Shown here one piece after another: positions 12,910-23,387 of a DNA stretch of 64,000 nt. Source of the DNA: Linanthus parryae (taxonomy: Eukaryota; Streptophyta; Magnoliopsida; Ericales; Polemoniaceae); assembly GCA_023055425.1 (NCBI GenBank), contig JALGPY010000001.1, positions 143,245,368 to 143,309,367 on the forward strand, read 5' to 3'. The translations under genes were made by a program, and so were the position numbers. How positions within the stretch are numbered: position 1 is the first letter of the stretch; each line of letters begins with the position of its first letter. The notes under the pieces were generated by a model. It made no database searches. It saw only the letters and a list, made by a program, of their open reading frames with translations, and was not told the origin of the DNA.

Positions 12910-13404
12910 ATATATCATTTTAGAAATTTTCGAGGAATGACTGGATATGGATTAAAGATTGATTTCTGAGAATTTCTGGAATTGTGATTGGAACTTAAGA
13001 ATATCTTATTCAACTGTCTTTTACTTCCGCTGTGCAAATATTATCTCTTACTGTTTTACTTTAAATAATCTCTCCTCCGCGTTTGACATCCTTGGGTGTT
13101 GCTCATTCAGTATTTTAGTGCTGAATTTAGAAACTGGGGTTCTTGTTTTCCGTCCCACCGCAGGTCTAGAAGACGGGGACTATGGAATAGCGAGGTACGG
13201 GACTCACGTAGAATGATAATGTCACGAGAAGTCATCTAGTATACCTGTATAATATCGTAGTTCATAGTAAAGCATGTAATATCCTAAGACTCATGTGTAA
13301 TATTTAATAGTAATGTAATATAAATAAAGTTTTGCTTTCGATGTCCGCCGTCACTTCAGCAGCGCCCTCCCGGCTTGTCTGAGCCGGATAAGGAGGTTGT
13401 TGCA
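12815..13404 (+). repeat. 3' LTR of Tekay-like element with large internal deletion
   Basis: Only 590 bp remain of a roughly 3.2-kb LTR. The first ~120 bp match 2770-2870 and the rest matches 11810-12264. The join falls at a short shared ATGACT, so a deletion between microhomologies is likely. The CCACCGCAGGTCTAGA landmark is kept at 13155-13170. A TAAA microsatellite near 12867-12910 is expanded relative to the 5' LTR. Confidence 0.8.
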
Positions 13405-13409
13405 GTAAC

Positions 13410-14913
13410 TACACTACTAAGACATGTTACGCAAAAGCTGTGAGAATCCAATGAGAAGAAGTAGACAGTAGAAGAGATGCGATGTTAACGGTTTTGTTAC
13501 GAGAGAAAATTAAATAAACTGGAACGTGAAAGTGAAAACTTACAATTATATTTTAAGTAGGTACGGTAGATATGTGATACTGACAGCTATGTTTTGTGAA
13601 GGAAAAAAGGAAAACTGAAGCAAAATGTAAATGACAATCGTTTTATTTTCCTGCACATGTGTTCACAGTGGCAGACGCTGGTTTTTAGGTTGAGCGGGCC
13701 AAGATACACATGACAATATTGTAAATTATAAGCTTAGTTTTTCGTCATAAACCAAAACAGTGCATCACAAAGAAATCTCTTTCCATTAAATTTTAGGAGT
13801 TCTGGTAGGTCGTTTAAAAGTGTTGTTGGACACTAAATGACTCAGGAGAGATTGTAATGTTAGCTTCCACTAAATTTTAAAAACTTTTTTTTTGTTGAAG
13901 CACTCATCTATTATAATTTAATAGTTAATCAATCAAACAAATACGAATAACAATGAGAGAATGAATCCATATGGGAGATGAGAATTCACATGGGATAATG
14001 GAACCTAAAATTCAATTTCACTAGAACAACAACAATAAGAATGTTAGATTCTCAATTTTCAATGAAAATCTAAAATAAGAAAATATAACTACTATCGATT
14101 ACCATGACATTTGGAGAGAGGAGTTGCAAAAACATACCAATGGAGATGGAGGCGTAGAACAAGCAGAGCGCCAGGGGCATAGACGTTTTGGAAGTTTTGC
14201 TTAATTTGATCTGATTAGATTCTTTGTGATGTATTTTTTTACCTTAGGTTCTCTATTTTTGTTTGAATTTGATTAGTATTGTTTGCTTGTTTTTTTGAGG
14301 GAAATTAATTAGTTTGTTTAGATAAACCTAATCCTAAATTTCAGAAGAAAAGGATAACACAATCCTATGGTATTCACGTCCAGGACTCTCTCTATTCTTT
14401 TTTCTAATCAATATAAATACATTTTATATGGAGAATGTATATTGAAAATCTATATATATACTTATAACTACATATATATATATATATTTTTAAAAATAAT
14501 AATTTATATAGTAATATATATTATTTAGTGTTTGGATTGGAATTTGAAATAATCGTTCGTAGGGGCCGTGCCACCCCCCCCCCCCCCCCCCCCACTTGTG
14601 TGTTCATTTGTTGTGGGATCCACTATGTTTATTTTCCTGCATGAATTATTTTTCTTCAAATGATGTCTAAAAAAAATTTTTTTTTGCCAGAAAGTTTTAT
14701 TCCTATTCACTTTCCCACTCACTTCATTGTATTTCATTTGTTGTAAAAGTGAGGAATTTGTGTTTCTAGTATTTTTTTTGGTTCAAATTTTATGGAAAAT
14801 TATTTTTTCACATATCTTTCACAAATGACCATAGCCTAATCTAAACATGCCCAATTTGTGCAGACTCATTTTGCGAGCCCAACGTTGGGGGAGTAATTTT
14901 TTAATTCTTTAAA
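13410..14913. other. Intergenic interval, no gene seen
   Basis: AT-rich DNA between the retrotransposon block and the calcium-sensor gene. It holds a TA-rich run near 14450-14490, a C homopolymer at about 14573-14593 and short poly-T runs. No supported coding region was found on either strand. Confidence 0.6.
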
Positions 14914-14933
14914 AGAGCACCACGTGGTGCTCT
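14914..14933. promoter_or_regulatory. 20-bp perfect palindrome centred on a G-box
   Basis: AGAGCACCACGTGGTGCTCT is its own reverse complement and contains CACGTG, the core bound by plant bZIP and bHLH factors. It lies about 375 bp upstream of the ATG at 15307, within plausible promoter distance. A regulatory role is inference. Confidence 0.45.
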
Positions 14934-15306
14934 ACAACCAATTAAAGTGCAATACTTAGATACACTGTGTGGTGCTCTTGTGGCGCACTAAAAAATTTTG
15001 TCACGCTGTAATTTTCGAACTTCAAATCTTACTTCATTTTTCCCCACCTCAGTCCGCCGTTTATTTCCGATCAAATAAAATAACAGTTGCTCAACAGTGG
15101 AATAGTAATCAGAGAGTTTCCGTGTACAACAGAGAGAGGTAGATGCAGACACGAAGGAATACCCAAAATAGAAAGAGTTTTCAGCAGAGACTCTTCCTCT
15201 CCTAGATCCAATCGTCTTTCACCATCAGGGTTTGGTGAATTGGTAGACATCTTCACGGGCTCTCTCGACCTGTTAAAACGAGTCACCTACCAACGAAATC
15301 GGCGCA

Positions 15307-18300
15307 ATGGATTCGTCAATCAACTCGCTGGTAATTTACACCCCCCCCCCCCCCCATTTTTGCGTGCATTCTTCTTCGCTTGCTCAACCTTCTTCAATCT
15401 TTTTGATGGCAGAGTTCGAGCTCTCCGACTATCGGCGAGCGACTCTGCGCCGCATTCATACCGTTCATCGCGATAATGGAAGTTTTGATTTACGCCGTCT
15501 CCGGTTGTTTCGAGTGCGAGTGGCGTCCGAAGAAGAATACACGGTATGCTCAACCAGAGCTCGCCAAACTCGCCGATGAATCTCCATGTAGTTTCATCTT
15601 CCTTCCCATTCTTGGCTATTCGATTTTGCTTCTCTATTTTGTTGTTCGTGTGAAGGCATTTTTTTTTTTCTTAGCGATTGATTTGGTGATGCAGTTACGG
15701 TGAATGAAGTGGAGGCATTGTATGAGTTGTTCAAGAAGCTGAGTAGTTCCATCATTGACGATGGTTTGATTCACAAGGTAGGCGCCTCCTCTGAAGTCTT
15801 TTATTTTGCCTATTGATATCTCCATTCAATCTATGGTTTCATCAGCTGCTATTGACCATTTCTTGAGATTTAGAAATTGGATTAAAATTAAACCTGAGAC
15901 TTAGGTCAAGTTTGGGTATGATGTGGCGGAGCTAAAAGTTACCGTGTGGGAATCGATGTGGAAAAGCTGCTGTGAATTTTAACTAAGCTACTGTGTGGGA
16001 ATGATGTGACGAGTGACGACAGTGAGATACTGACATAATATTTTTTTATGAGAAGTTCATAGTAATTTCATGTTTGGTGAAATTGACTGTGAACCTACTT
16101 TGAGAAGGTAAAATGACAAACATATGTGACATAACTCAATTCCGTGAAGATAAATATTAGAATTTCTTTTCAAATTTGTGAGGTTAAAATCAATTGTAGA
16201 TAAATTAAGGAATAAGAGGTTCGGAAAAGCATCTCCCCCGACTTCTTGAAAGTTGCCGTGAGACAGCAGGAACTGTCTGAAAAGTCAATTTTATTTTTAC
16301 CAAACACACTAAAATTATTTCTGCTATCGCAAACACAGATGTCAACGGGTCGGATCTGGATCCAGATCCGACCACGAGAAATGGGATCCAGATCCGATCT
16401 AGATCCATTCAGATCATCACCGGTTCGGATTGGATTGGATTGGGTATCATTCAGCCAATCCCAATCCAAATCCGATCCGTAGATCCATATAGTACGTGGT
16501 CGGATCGGATTCGGATCGGATCAGGCTCAAATTTGCAATAAAATACAAAAACTAATATAAAAATAAATACTATTTCATACGCTAAAGCATGTTTGTAAGT
16601 TACTGAGCTTAAAATACAAAACAAATGACTTTGTAGGTTGGAGTTACTTTTGTATTCTTCTTGAAAGTGTAAGTGGGGAGGTAATAGGGGTATATTCATA
16701 AAGCACAAAACAAATGACTTTGTAGGTTGGCGTTACTTTTGTATTCTTCTTGAAAGTGTAAGTGGGGAGGTAATAGGGGTATATTCATAAAGCACACATA
16801 TACGTCGGATCGGATCGGGTCTGAACCCGGTGGATCTGCCCTCCGATCCTAATCCAAATCCGATCGGGTCCGGCTTTCCGGATCCAAATTCGATCCATTC
16901 AATTAGATTGGATTCGGATCCGATCCATTCGGCTCGGATCGCTGGGATCTTAGATCAGATCGGACCATATTGCCAATCCTAGTCGCAAAGCAGTTGTGCT
17001 GGCAACATAAACTTACCCAAAATGACACTTAGTATGCTGGTTTATCTCAAAGCAAACTACCACTCCGTTCTAGCTCTTTCTCCCCAAGTTGACCTTTTGA
17101 CTGTTATCCAAGTCACTTTGACCGGGTGATTTGAATAGCAAAACGATGTGATTAGATAAAAAATTTCACCGTGTTATAAACCAACTTTTTCTCTACAACA
17201 CTATGAAAAGATTTTTTAAAAATCGCATTATTTTGCTATTCAAATCACCGGGTCAAAGCGATAAAGTGAATAATGATAAAAGTCAAACTGGGGAGAAAGA
17301 ACTAGACATAGTGGTACTTCCTCTGCTTCGCCAAATTTGTCGTACTGCACTATTCACTATGCTTAGATTCTTGTATCTGTTTTGTGAAAAAGTTATCAAA
17401 ACATCCCATCATTTTGCTATTAAAATCACCTGATCAAAGCGATGCATATACGAATTAAAAGTCATGATGAAGAAGGAGCTGAGAGGGAGTGATACCAATA
17501 TGCCGAATGAGGGAGGGTTTAGTGTTTGCTGTGGCGAAACAGAGTATTTTGTAGGGCCCACTATTGCTCGGATAAGCCATGATGTGGTGTGGGCCTTGTA
17601 GTTCAATAATAAATTGACTTCACAGTTCACACTCTTTTGTTTTGTCTCACTTCATCACCATGTGGTGGATTTCGTCTCAGATCTGATTGTTGTGGCGATG
17701 AGGATGGAGACAGCGGTGGAGGTCATGTTGATAATGTTCTACGTTAAAGATTTGTTTGACGCAGCGAAAATTAGTGCCCCTCAAGAACGGTTTCTTATGA
17801 TACTAGAAGAAACAATATACTTGAAACTATAACATAAAGTTGTACAAAAAAAATTAATTCATTTTTATCCGGTTATTACAAATAATTACAGTTGGTGAAA
17901 AAACTTACGATACAGTAGTTGGTAAAGTCGCTAGCAATAAAGTGGTAAAAATTATCATGGTATTTCTAAAAAAAATAAAATATTATGGTACTTTTGACTA
18001 ATTACCTTCTCAAAGTTTCGTCACACTGACACTTAAGCTACATGTTGTATTAATTTTACCACTTATAGTCTCAGAAGTTTGTAAAACTGTGACACTTAAG
18101 TCAAATTGAAAAACACCAATAACTTTCGTTAGATAGATGAGAAGAAGAAAATAAAAAGAAAAAGAAATAAAAATATAAATAAAAGTAGATGATAGAAAAT
18201 CGAAAAAGAAAAACATGGGGGAAAAGTCCACACTGCCCCTTTTAAAGTTTAAACATACTATGCCACTCATTTATCTAACAGATGTTAATGGTGTTAGTCA

Positions 18301-20010
18301 ATTTGATTTTAGTGTCACAATTTTACAAATTGCAGAGACGATAAGTAATAAAAATAAAACTAATACTGCATGTAGCGAAGTGCCGGGAAGTGAAACTGCG
18401 ATGGAGTTTTTGTGAAAAGTTCTTTTATTAATTTAATATTGTAGTTTTCTCAAGAGGTAAAAAATGTGAGAAATGACATCATGAAAAAGTAAAAGGTGTA
18501 GGTATTCAAATAAAAAACATGATAAAGTTAGTGGAGATATAATAATTACATTTTCATTTTCCCAAACTCAACTTTCAAGTCGGAGTGAAAAATTTCCTCT
18601 CATTCTTTTTCAAAAAAGGTTCCTTAAAAAGGTTGCATCGAATGGTTCAAAAATTCAAATTCATTTGATCTAATGAACCAAAAGACATTTAAAATTAATG
18701 AGAAATCTGCACTGTTCTAATTTGTTATAAATTTGTTATATAGAAGGTGGTGGTGGTGGCCAGATACTGTTTTAAAGAATTAGACATGTCATCTTGGAAC
18801 TCATATATCCATCATTACCAGTCCCATTACTCATATTTCCATCACTACCAGTCTGAAAACACAGAAAGCTACATGTTTAGCTTTAAACTTTACCAAAGAA
18901 GTTATTCGTGGTTTCTAATTCGAGCAGTCCGCTTCCATTACGTTAGTTGTGTAAAAAGCACTCCACTTCCTCCTTCTGTGGAGGCTAGGAACTTTTATAT
19001 GGGTTCTGGTTGGTTCTTCTGTCCACATACACACTATGATATTCTCACAAACTTTCTGTTCGCATCTTATCTACAGATCATAAGACTGTGAGCCAACAAG
19101 AAAGAATTAATGTTATAAAACATATTGTTGCATTCTACGAGGATATGTTCCTACACATGAATTTGATTGACTCCAATTTTTGTTTGATGTTAATTATTTG
19201 TAGGAAGAGCTACAGTTGGCTTTGTTTCAAACACCGTATGGCAAGAACCTTTTTGTAGACCGGGTAAACACTCTACCTTATCTCTTGTACCACTCCGATT
19301 TTTCAAAACTATCCAGTGTTTATAGAAAAAAATTGTGAAAAAAGCAAATATCAATCCTGTATTCTAGACTTCATGCATTCTATCTTCCATGACTGCTTCA
19401 ACAATTATATATGTTTCCTAAGGAACTCTACAGAGGTATGCTGTGATATATTTTGATTCAGATAATATAGGATCTGTTAGAAAATATGTGATTGTTTACT
19501 TAAACCTCTCACTGGTATAGGTCTCACGAAGGCCGGACCCTCAAACATTTTCTCTGTTAATCAGCACTGCTCCAGTTACTCTAGCAGCGCTCTTATTGTT
19601 CTTAAAATATATTAATTCGTCATGTTAGAATACTTCGTAATTCCTATAAGAAAACACCTATGTCTATTCATGGTCTGGCATCTAGTCTGGCGTCTTGAAC
19701 GAGTCATGTTTAGTTGACAAAATAACTCGTCTACTTGATTGTTTATATTTTCTTGTTAGGTTTTTGATCTGTTTGACGAGAAGAGAAATGGTGTGATTGA
19801 GTTTGATGAATTTGTGCATGCCCTAAGCGTATTTCATCCCCATGCCCCAGTGGAGGATAAAGTAGACTGTAAGAGATTTACTTTTCTATTATTGTTATAG
19901 TCAGAACATATCTCATGATTTATCCCCTAACGGCAATGCTTATGATGCCTTGCAGTTGCATTTAGGCTTTATGATTTGCGGCAAACCGGATCTATTGAGC
20001 GAGAAGAAGT

Positions 20011-20064
<54 letters not shown>

Positions 20065-20570
20065 CACTTAACTTAGAAAATGTTGCCTCATTTTGGAAGT
20101 TTAAACTAAGTTGTGGTCTACAAAATAGTAGTCAATTTCCTTTCCTTTGCAAGTTAATATGTTGGTGATATGTAAATTTCTCATGGTCTTATCTCTTCCT
20201 ATTGAGATTGAGTCAAGTGTGCATATTGCATGCATTTTCAAAGAATTGAGCAGAAGTGCAATGGTCTCAGGTGAAGCAAATGGTAGCTGCAATTTTAATG
20301 GAATCTGACCTGAATCTATCTGATGAACTTCTTGAGGCCATAATAGACAAGGTGAGAGATTTTTACTTGAACTGAGAATACACAAAACAATAAATATGTT
20401 TTACAAAGCTGGTTAAATAAATCGAATGTCATCTCTGCTTCCTAGACGTTCGTTGATGCAGATATTGACGGGGATGGTAAAATCAATAAAGAAGAATGGA
20501 AGGCGTTTGTTGCCAAACACCCAACCCTCTTGAGGAACATGACTCTTCCCTACTTGAAGTAAGCTGTTTG

Positions 20571-20612
<42 letters not shown>

Positions 20613-20699
20613 GGGTGCTGACGATTCGGATTGTCTTTGTGCAGAGACATTAGCACAGTATTTCCTAGTTTTGTTTTCCACACTGGGGTTGAAGACTGA
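15307..20699 (+). CDS. CBL10: Calcineurin B-like calcium sensor, CBL10-type
   Basis: This is a Ca2+ sensor that binds and recruits CIPK kinases. CBL10 works with CIPK24/SOS2 in salt tolerance and sits on tonoplast or plasma membrane. Coding exons are 15307-15330, 15413-15587, 15695-15777, 19204-19263, 19760-19868, 19956-20008, 20271-20351, 20446-20558 and 20645-20699, all with GT-AG introns, giving 250 aa. The usual N-myristoylation start of other CBLs is absent. Instead residues 19-39 form a hydrophobic segment followed by Cys40 and Cys43, the CBL10 hallmark. EF-hand loops are visible at about 120-131, 157-168 and 201-212, with a degenerate first hand near 83-95. The C-terminal FPSF motif (239-242) carries the serine that CIPKs phosphorylate in the family. 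The first exon codes only eight residues. That start was chosen because the acceptor at 15413 puts [10 protein letters not shown] in frame with the membrane segment. Intron 3 is 3.4 kb and full of MITEs. Confidence 0.93.
16337..16981. mobile_element. GGATC-rich inverted-repeat element in CBL10 intron 3
   Basis: The ends are rich in GATCCGGATC-like words and are roughly inverted copies (GTCAACGGGTCGGATC at the left; the complement of GGATCGGACCATATTGCC at the right). The middle contains an 89-bp direct tandem duplication. The make-up suggests a hAT-like MITE, but no exact target duplication was confirmed. Confidence 0.45.
16617..16794. repeat. 89-bp tandem duplication
   Basis: Two direct copies of an 89-bp unit (16617-16705 and 16706-16794) are nearly identical; one G/C change was seen after TAGGTTGG. 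They lie inside the GGATC-rich element. Confidence 0.85.
17058..17316. mobile_element. Stowaway-like MITE, copy 1
   Basis: An element of about 259 bp bounded by TA, with long imperfect inverted repeats starting CCACTCCGTTCTAG and containing the family word GACCGGGTGATTTGAATAGC. It belongs to the family also found at 22596, 38896, 51240 and 61859. It lies in CBL10 intron 3. Confidence 0.75.
17385..17496. mobile_element. Half copy of the Stowaway-like MITE
   Basis: Only the right half of the family sequence is present, from GTGAAAAAGTTATCAAAA through TTTTGCTATTAAAATCACC to GGGAGTGATACC. It lies about 70 bp after the full copy at 17058-17316. Confidence 0.6.
18010..18405. mobile_element. Foldback MITE in CBL10 intron 3
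   Basis: Two arms of about 120-150 bp are imperfect inverted copies. The left arm has CTACATGTTGTATTAATTTT and GTCAAATTG; the right arm has their complements near 18300-18375, with GTTAGATAGA/TCTAACAGAT at the inner ends. No coding capacity. Confidence 0.6.
20013..20062 (+). repeat. (GT)25 microsatellite at a splice donor
   Basis: The CBL10 exon-6 donor GTAAGT (20009) runs directly into about 25 GT repeats. Confidence 0.95.
20573..20607 (+). repeat. (CT)n microsatellite in last CBL10 intron
   Basis: About 17 CT repeats lie between the donor at 20559 and the acceptor at 20644. They supply an unusually long pyrimidine tract for an 86-bp intron. Confidence 0.95.
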
Positions 20700-20873
20700 G
20701 CTCTCGACACTTTCTTCAACATTTGTCGAATTCTTCATCCACAGCCCAGAAATTAGATTCTTCGATTTTCGAACACCATTGAACATTGCTTCCCAAGTGC
20801 CTGCAATCAGATCTACCCCATTGCGATTGGTCCAAAATCTTATTATCGAAGAAAAGAATGTTATTGCGTAAGC

Positions 20874-21010
20874 TTGTTTGGAGGGGCTTAAATTAGATGA
20901 AATTATATCAGCTTATTGGAATGAGTGATTGAGGTGAGGAGAGAGATACTCAACCACTCATTCCAATAAGCTGATATAATTTCATCTAATTTAAGCTCAT
21001 CCAAACAAAC
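20874..21010. mobile_element. Near-perfect foldback element after CBL10 stop
   Basis: Arms of about 60 bp (20874-20938 and 20947-21010) are inverted copies around a very short loop. The outer ends read CTTGTTTGGAGGGGCTTAA and the complement of TTAAGCTCATCCAAACAAA. It starts 175 bp after the stop codon, so it may lie in the 3' UTR. Confidence 0.8.
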
Positions 21011-21301
21011 CCAGTAGCTGACATATCACAGAAGCTTGCTGTATGATTCCGCATTCCTTTCAGTAGCTGTGTGGTGAACTTAAGCAAATACAACCATTGT
21101 AGAAGGAATTGGTGATTGGTTTAGGATTTTTATTATCTTCAAATTTGTGTATAGTTGTCCATGAAACAGTGATGATAAAGACCATCAATTATATACGACA
21201 ACCCAACTGGCATAATATCTTCTTCAATCTGTCTAGTAGCTTTTCAGCAAAGGCTTCTATTGCTTTCTAAAGGTGTGATTGTTTTCTACCACACTTAATA
21301 G

Positions 21302-21490
21302 GAGCTGGTATGCCTCCAGTTGCAACCTTCAGTTTTGATGACAAAAAAATCATTAACACAGTGAATGTGATTGAGATTTGGGATAGAACTGCTATGATTC
21401 AAGTGATATGATTCCTCTACATTCCAATGCAGAAGTGAAAGGAATAAGAAGATATCATATTTCTTTGGTTCACATATACTAAAATTACAA
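21302..21490 (-). pseudogene. Duplicated fragment of P-protein gene (intron 9/exon 10)
   Basis: The sequence matches 25277-25465 inside the P-protein gene with scattered changes and indels, in the same orientation. It holds about 26 bases of exon 10 (reading ATGGIPAP on the minus strand), then the splice acceptor and roughly 160 bp of intron 9. The exon part begins with Val, as in most P-proteins, where the intact gene has Ile-Ser. It cannot make a product. Confidence 0.8.
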
Positions 21491-22174
21491 AACATTGTAT
21501 AATTTTGCTATCCGAATTACTGGGGAAAAGTAACATGGATACTGGTAAAAAAGTCGACCGGGAAGATCTCATAAAAACCGGAGGTGCTAGTGTCTATGGA
21601 GTTCTGATTGTCTCTCTCTCACCCACCCACCCACTTTTCTGTAATGTGCCAGAACGTGAGTGGCATAAGGCGCCACACATATTTTGCTCTAACAACACCT
21701 AAATGCTAGAGCACTTGAGTTGGTGCAGGTTTCCACCAAATAGAGGCCACGGAAGAATAGCGACTAAATGCTAAAAACACTAGTTAGATACTTTGGGTGA
21801 GGCGAGGAAAGAATGTGAGTGTGATAGGTGAAAGGTGGAGTTCCTCAATGGATTTGGCAAGGAGGTAAGACCATCTCCAACTGAACACTTCTTCATTTCT
21901 CTCAGGGACTCATTTATTTTCCCCTTCCGCTCAATTACATTGGCCTTGTAGCTTTCGAATCCGTAGTTAAGATTTGGATCTAGTTTAGGCAACATAATCT
22001 GATTTTGGAATGGTACACATGTAGAAACGGGAGATATTGGCGTTGTGATACTAGACCTTGTGTCATGTTTACTCATTAGCCGTTGCCAGTGCCTTAGCCT
22101 AGAGCTGTCAAAACGGTTAACTGTAACCATAACCGGCCCGCTAAACTGTAAAGTCAACAGTAAGGGCACTAGTG

Positions 22175-22934
22175 GAAAGGTGAAGCTCAATTGTGATGCT
22201 AGCTGGACCATGCAAAATCAGCACGTAGTTCTTGGATGTATAATGAGAAATGAAACTGGAAACTTAGTTGCTGGAAAATGGTGTAGAATGAAAACCAGCT
22301 CAGCAATTGAAGCAGAAGCACTGGCCATCAGAGCAGCATGTGCAGGAATCAATTGATTGCATAGAGACTGACAACCAGTTAGTTGCCAACATGGTAAATG
22401 ATTAAAGTGCAGTAAAGTGGGAGATTGCACAAATCATTGAAGACATAAATTGCTATACCTTGTCTCTAGGCATCAAAGTAGTTTGGATTAGTAGAAAAGC
22501 TAATGAGGCTGTTAAATGGATTGTTACCAAAGGTGTAATGTCAGGTTTGCACTGGAACTGGGTGGACTGTCACCCTCCAGAACTTGCTATTCTCTTACCA
22601 CTCCGTCCCTGCTCCTTGTTCCCATGTTGACTTTTTGACTCGTATCTGGGTCACTTTGACTGGGTAATTTGGATAACAAAATGATACGATTTTTCGATGA
22701 TTTTTTCACCATTTTATAAAAAAACTTTTACTCTACAACACCGTGAAAAGATTATCAAAATATTGCATCATTTTGCTATCCAAATCACCGGGTTAAAGTG
22801 TCCCAGTGAATAGTGGCAAAATTCAAATTGGGAAGAAAGAGCAGGGGCAGAGTGGTATGAAAAGATTGCAATAGCTGTAATAGTTGTAATGACCATTCCC
22901 TTCAATGAAAAATTTTCTGATTGTTCAAAAAAGA
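22175..22934 (+). mobile_element. 5'-truncated LINE with RNase H domain remnant
   Basis: The segment is bounded by a 16-bp direct repeat, AGTAAGGGCACTAGTG, at 22159-22174 and 22935-22950, and ends in a short A-rich tail, as expected of target-primed LINE insertion. It begins inside the plant RNase H-like (RVT_3) domain: KLNCDASW, GCIMRNETGNLVAGKW and AIEAEALAIRAACAGI. A frameshift follows near 22350, and a stop interrupts the next piece (ETDNQLVANMVND). The last part, WISRKANEAVKWIV, is still readable near 22485. A Stowaway-like MITE sits inside it. Confidence 0.8.
22596..22857. mobile_element. Stowaway-like MITE, copy 2
   Basis: A 262-bp TA-bounded element with ends TACCACTCCGTCCCTGCTC and the complement of GAGCAGGGGCAGAGTGGTA. 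It is inserted in the LINE remnant, so it is younger than the LINE. Confidence 0.8.
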
Positions 22935-23387
22935 AGTAAGGGCACTAGTGCACATGTTCAGAATCACACTCGTGCAGTAAATAAAAGGGCACAATTAGGA
23001 AAATAATCAAAATTAAGAGAAGTTGTTGAGTTTTTAAGGCTCCCTTCCCCTCACCCTGGTTGAAGATAACAATTTCTGCCCTTTCCCTCTAACCGCCGTC
23101 ACATATTACTATCTTAAGTTAGTGAAAAGGACTAAAAGATTGCCAGAATTGAGATGCTTCTATGTATAGTCTAACTTTTATGGAGCAGCTGAATGTAAAA
23201 TACACAACAGAGTAAATGTAAAAAGTAGGGCTGCTAGGAAGGAAGGAGAATACCAACAACAGTAGTTTTTCCTCTTCCTCTTCTTGCTATTTTATACACA
23301 ATAATTTAACTTGAAAAGAGTACCCTTTCTTTTCCCCCCCAGTTCCTTTTTGGTTGGGACTTCGATTCTTCAGTGAGTCGCTGAAGA

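Larger units (their letters stand above)
2770..13404 (+). mobile_element. Tekay/Del-like Ty3/gypsy element with complete ends
   Basis: The element starts TGTAATACCCCG at 2770 and ends GTTGTTGCA at 13404. It is flanked by the perfect 5-bp target duplication GTAAC (2765-2769 and 13405-13409). The 5' LTR is followed by a tRNA-Met-like primer site (TGGTATCAGATCAG, 12268-12281), and the 3' LTR is preceded by a purine tract (12800-12814). The TGTAATACCCC terminus, the G-rich tract and the CGAGGACGAAGC-like sequence before it are typical of Tekay/Del chromoviruses (recalled, not searched). Without the nested copia element it is about 4.4 kb, mostly LTR. It has no gag or pol, so it would have needed proteins from another element. 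Confidence 0.85.

Noticed and set aside
14573..14593. C homopolymer as a structured element
   Set aside because: A single homopolymer with no partner strand motif; likely simple slippage and possibly of uncertain length.
18747..19091. 114-codon plus-strand frame in CBL10 intron 3
   Set aside because: No recognisable domain, low-complexity His/Tyr/Ser start, and it sits inside a well-supported intron.
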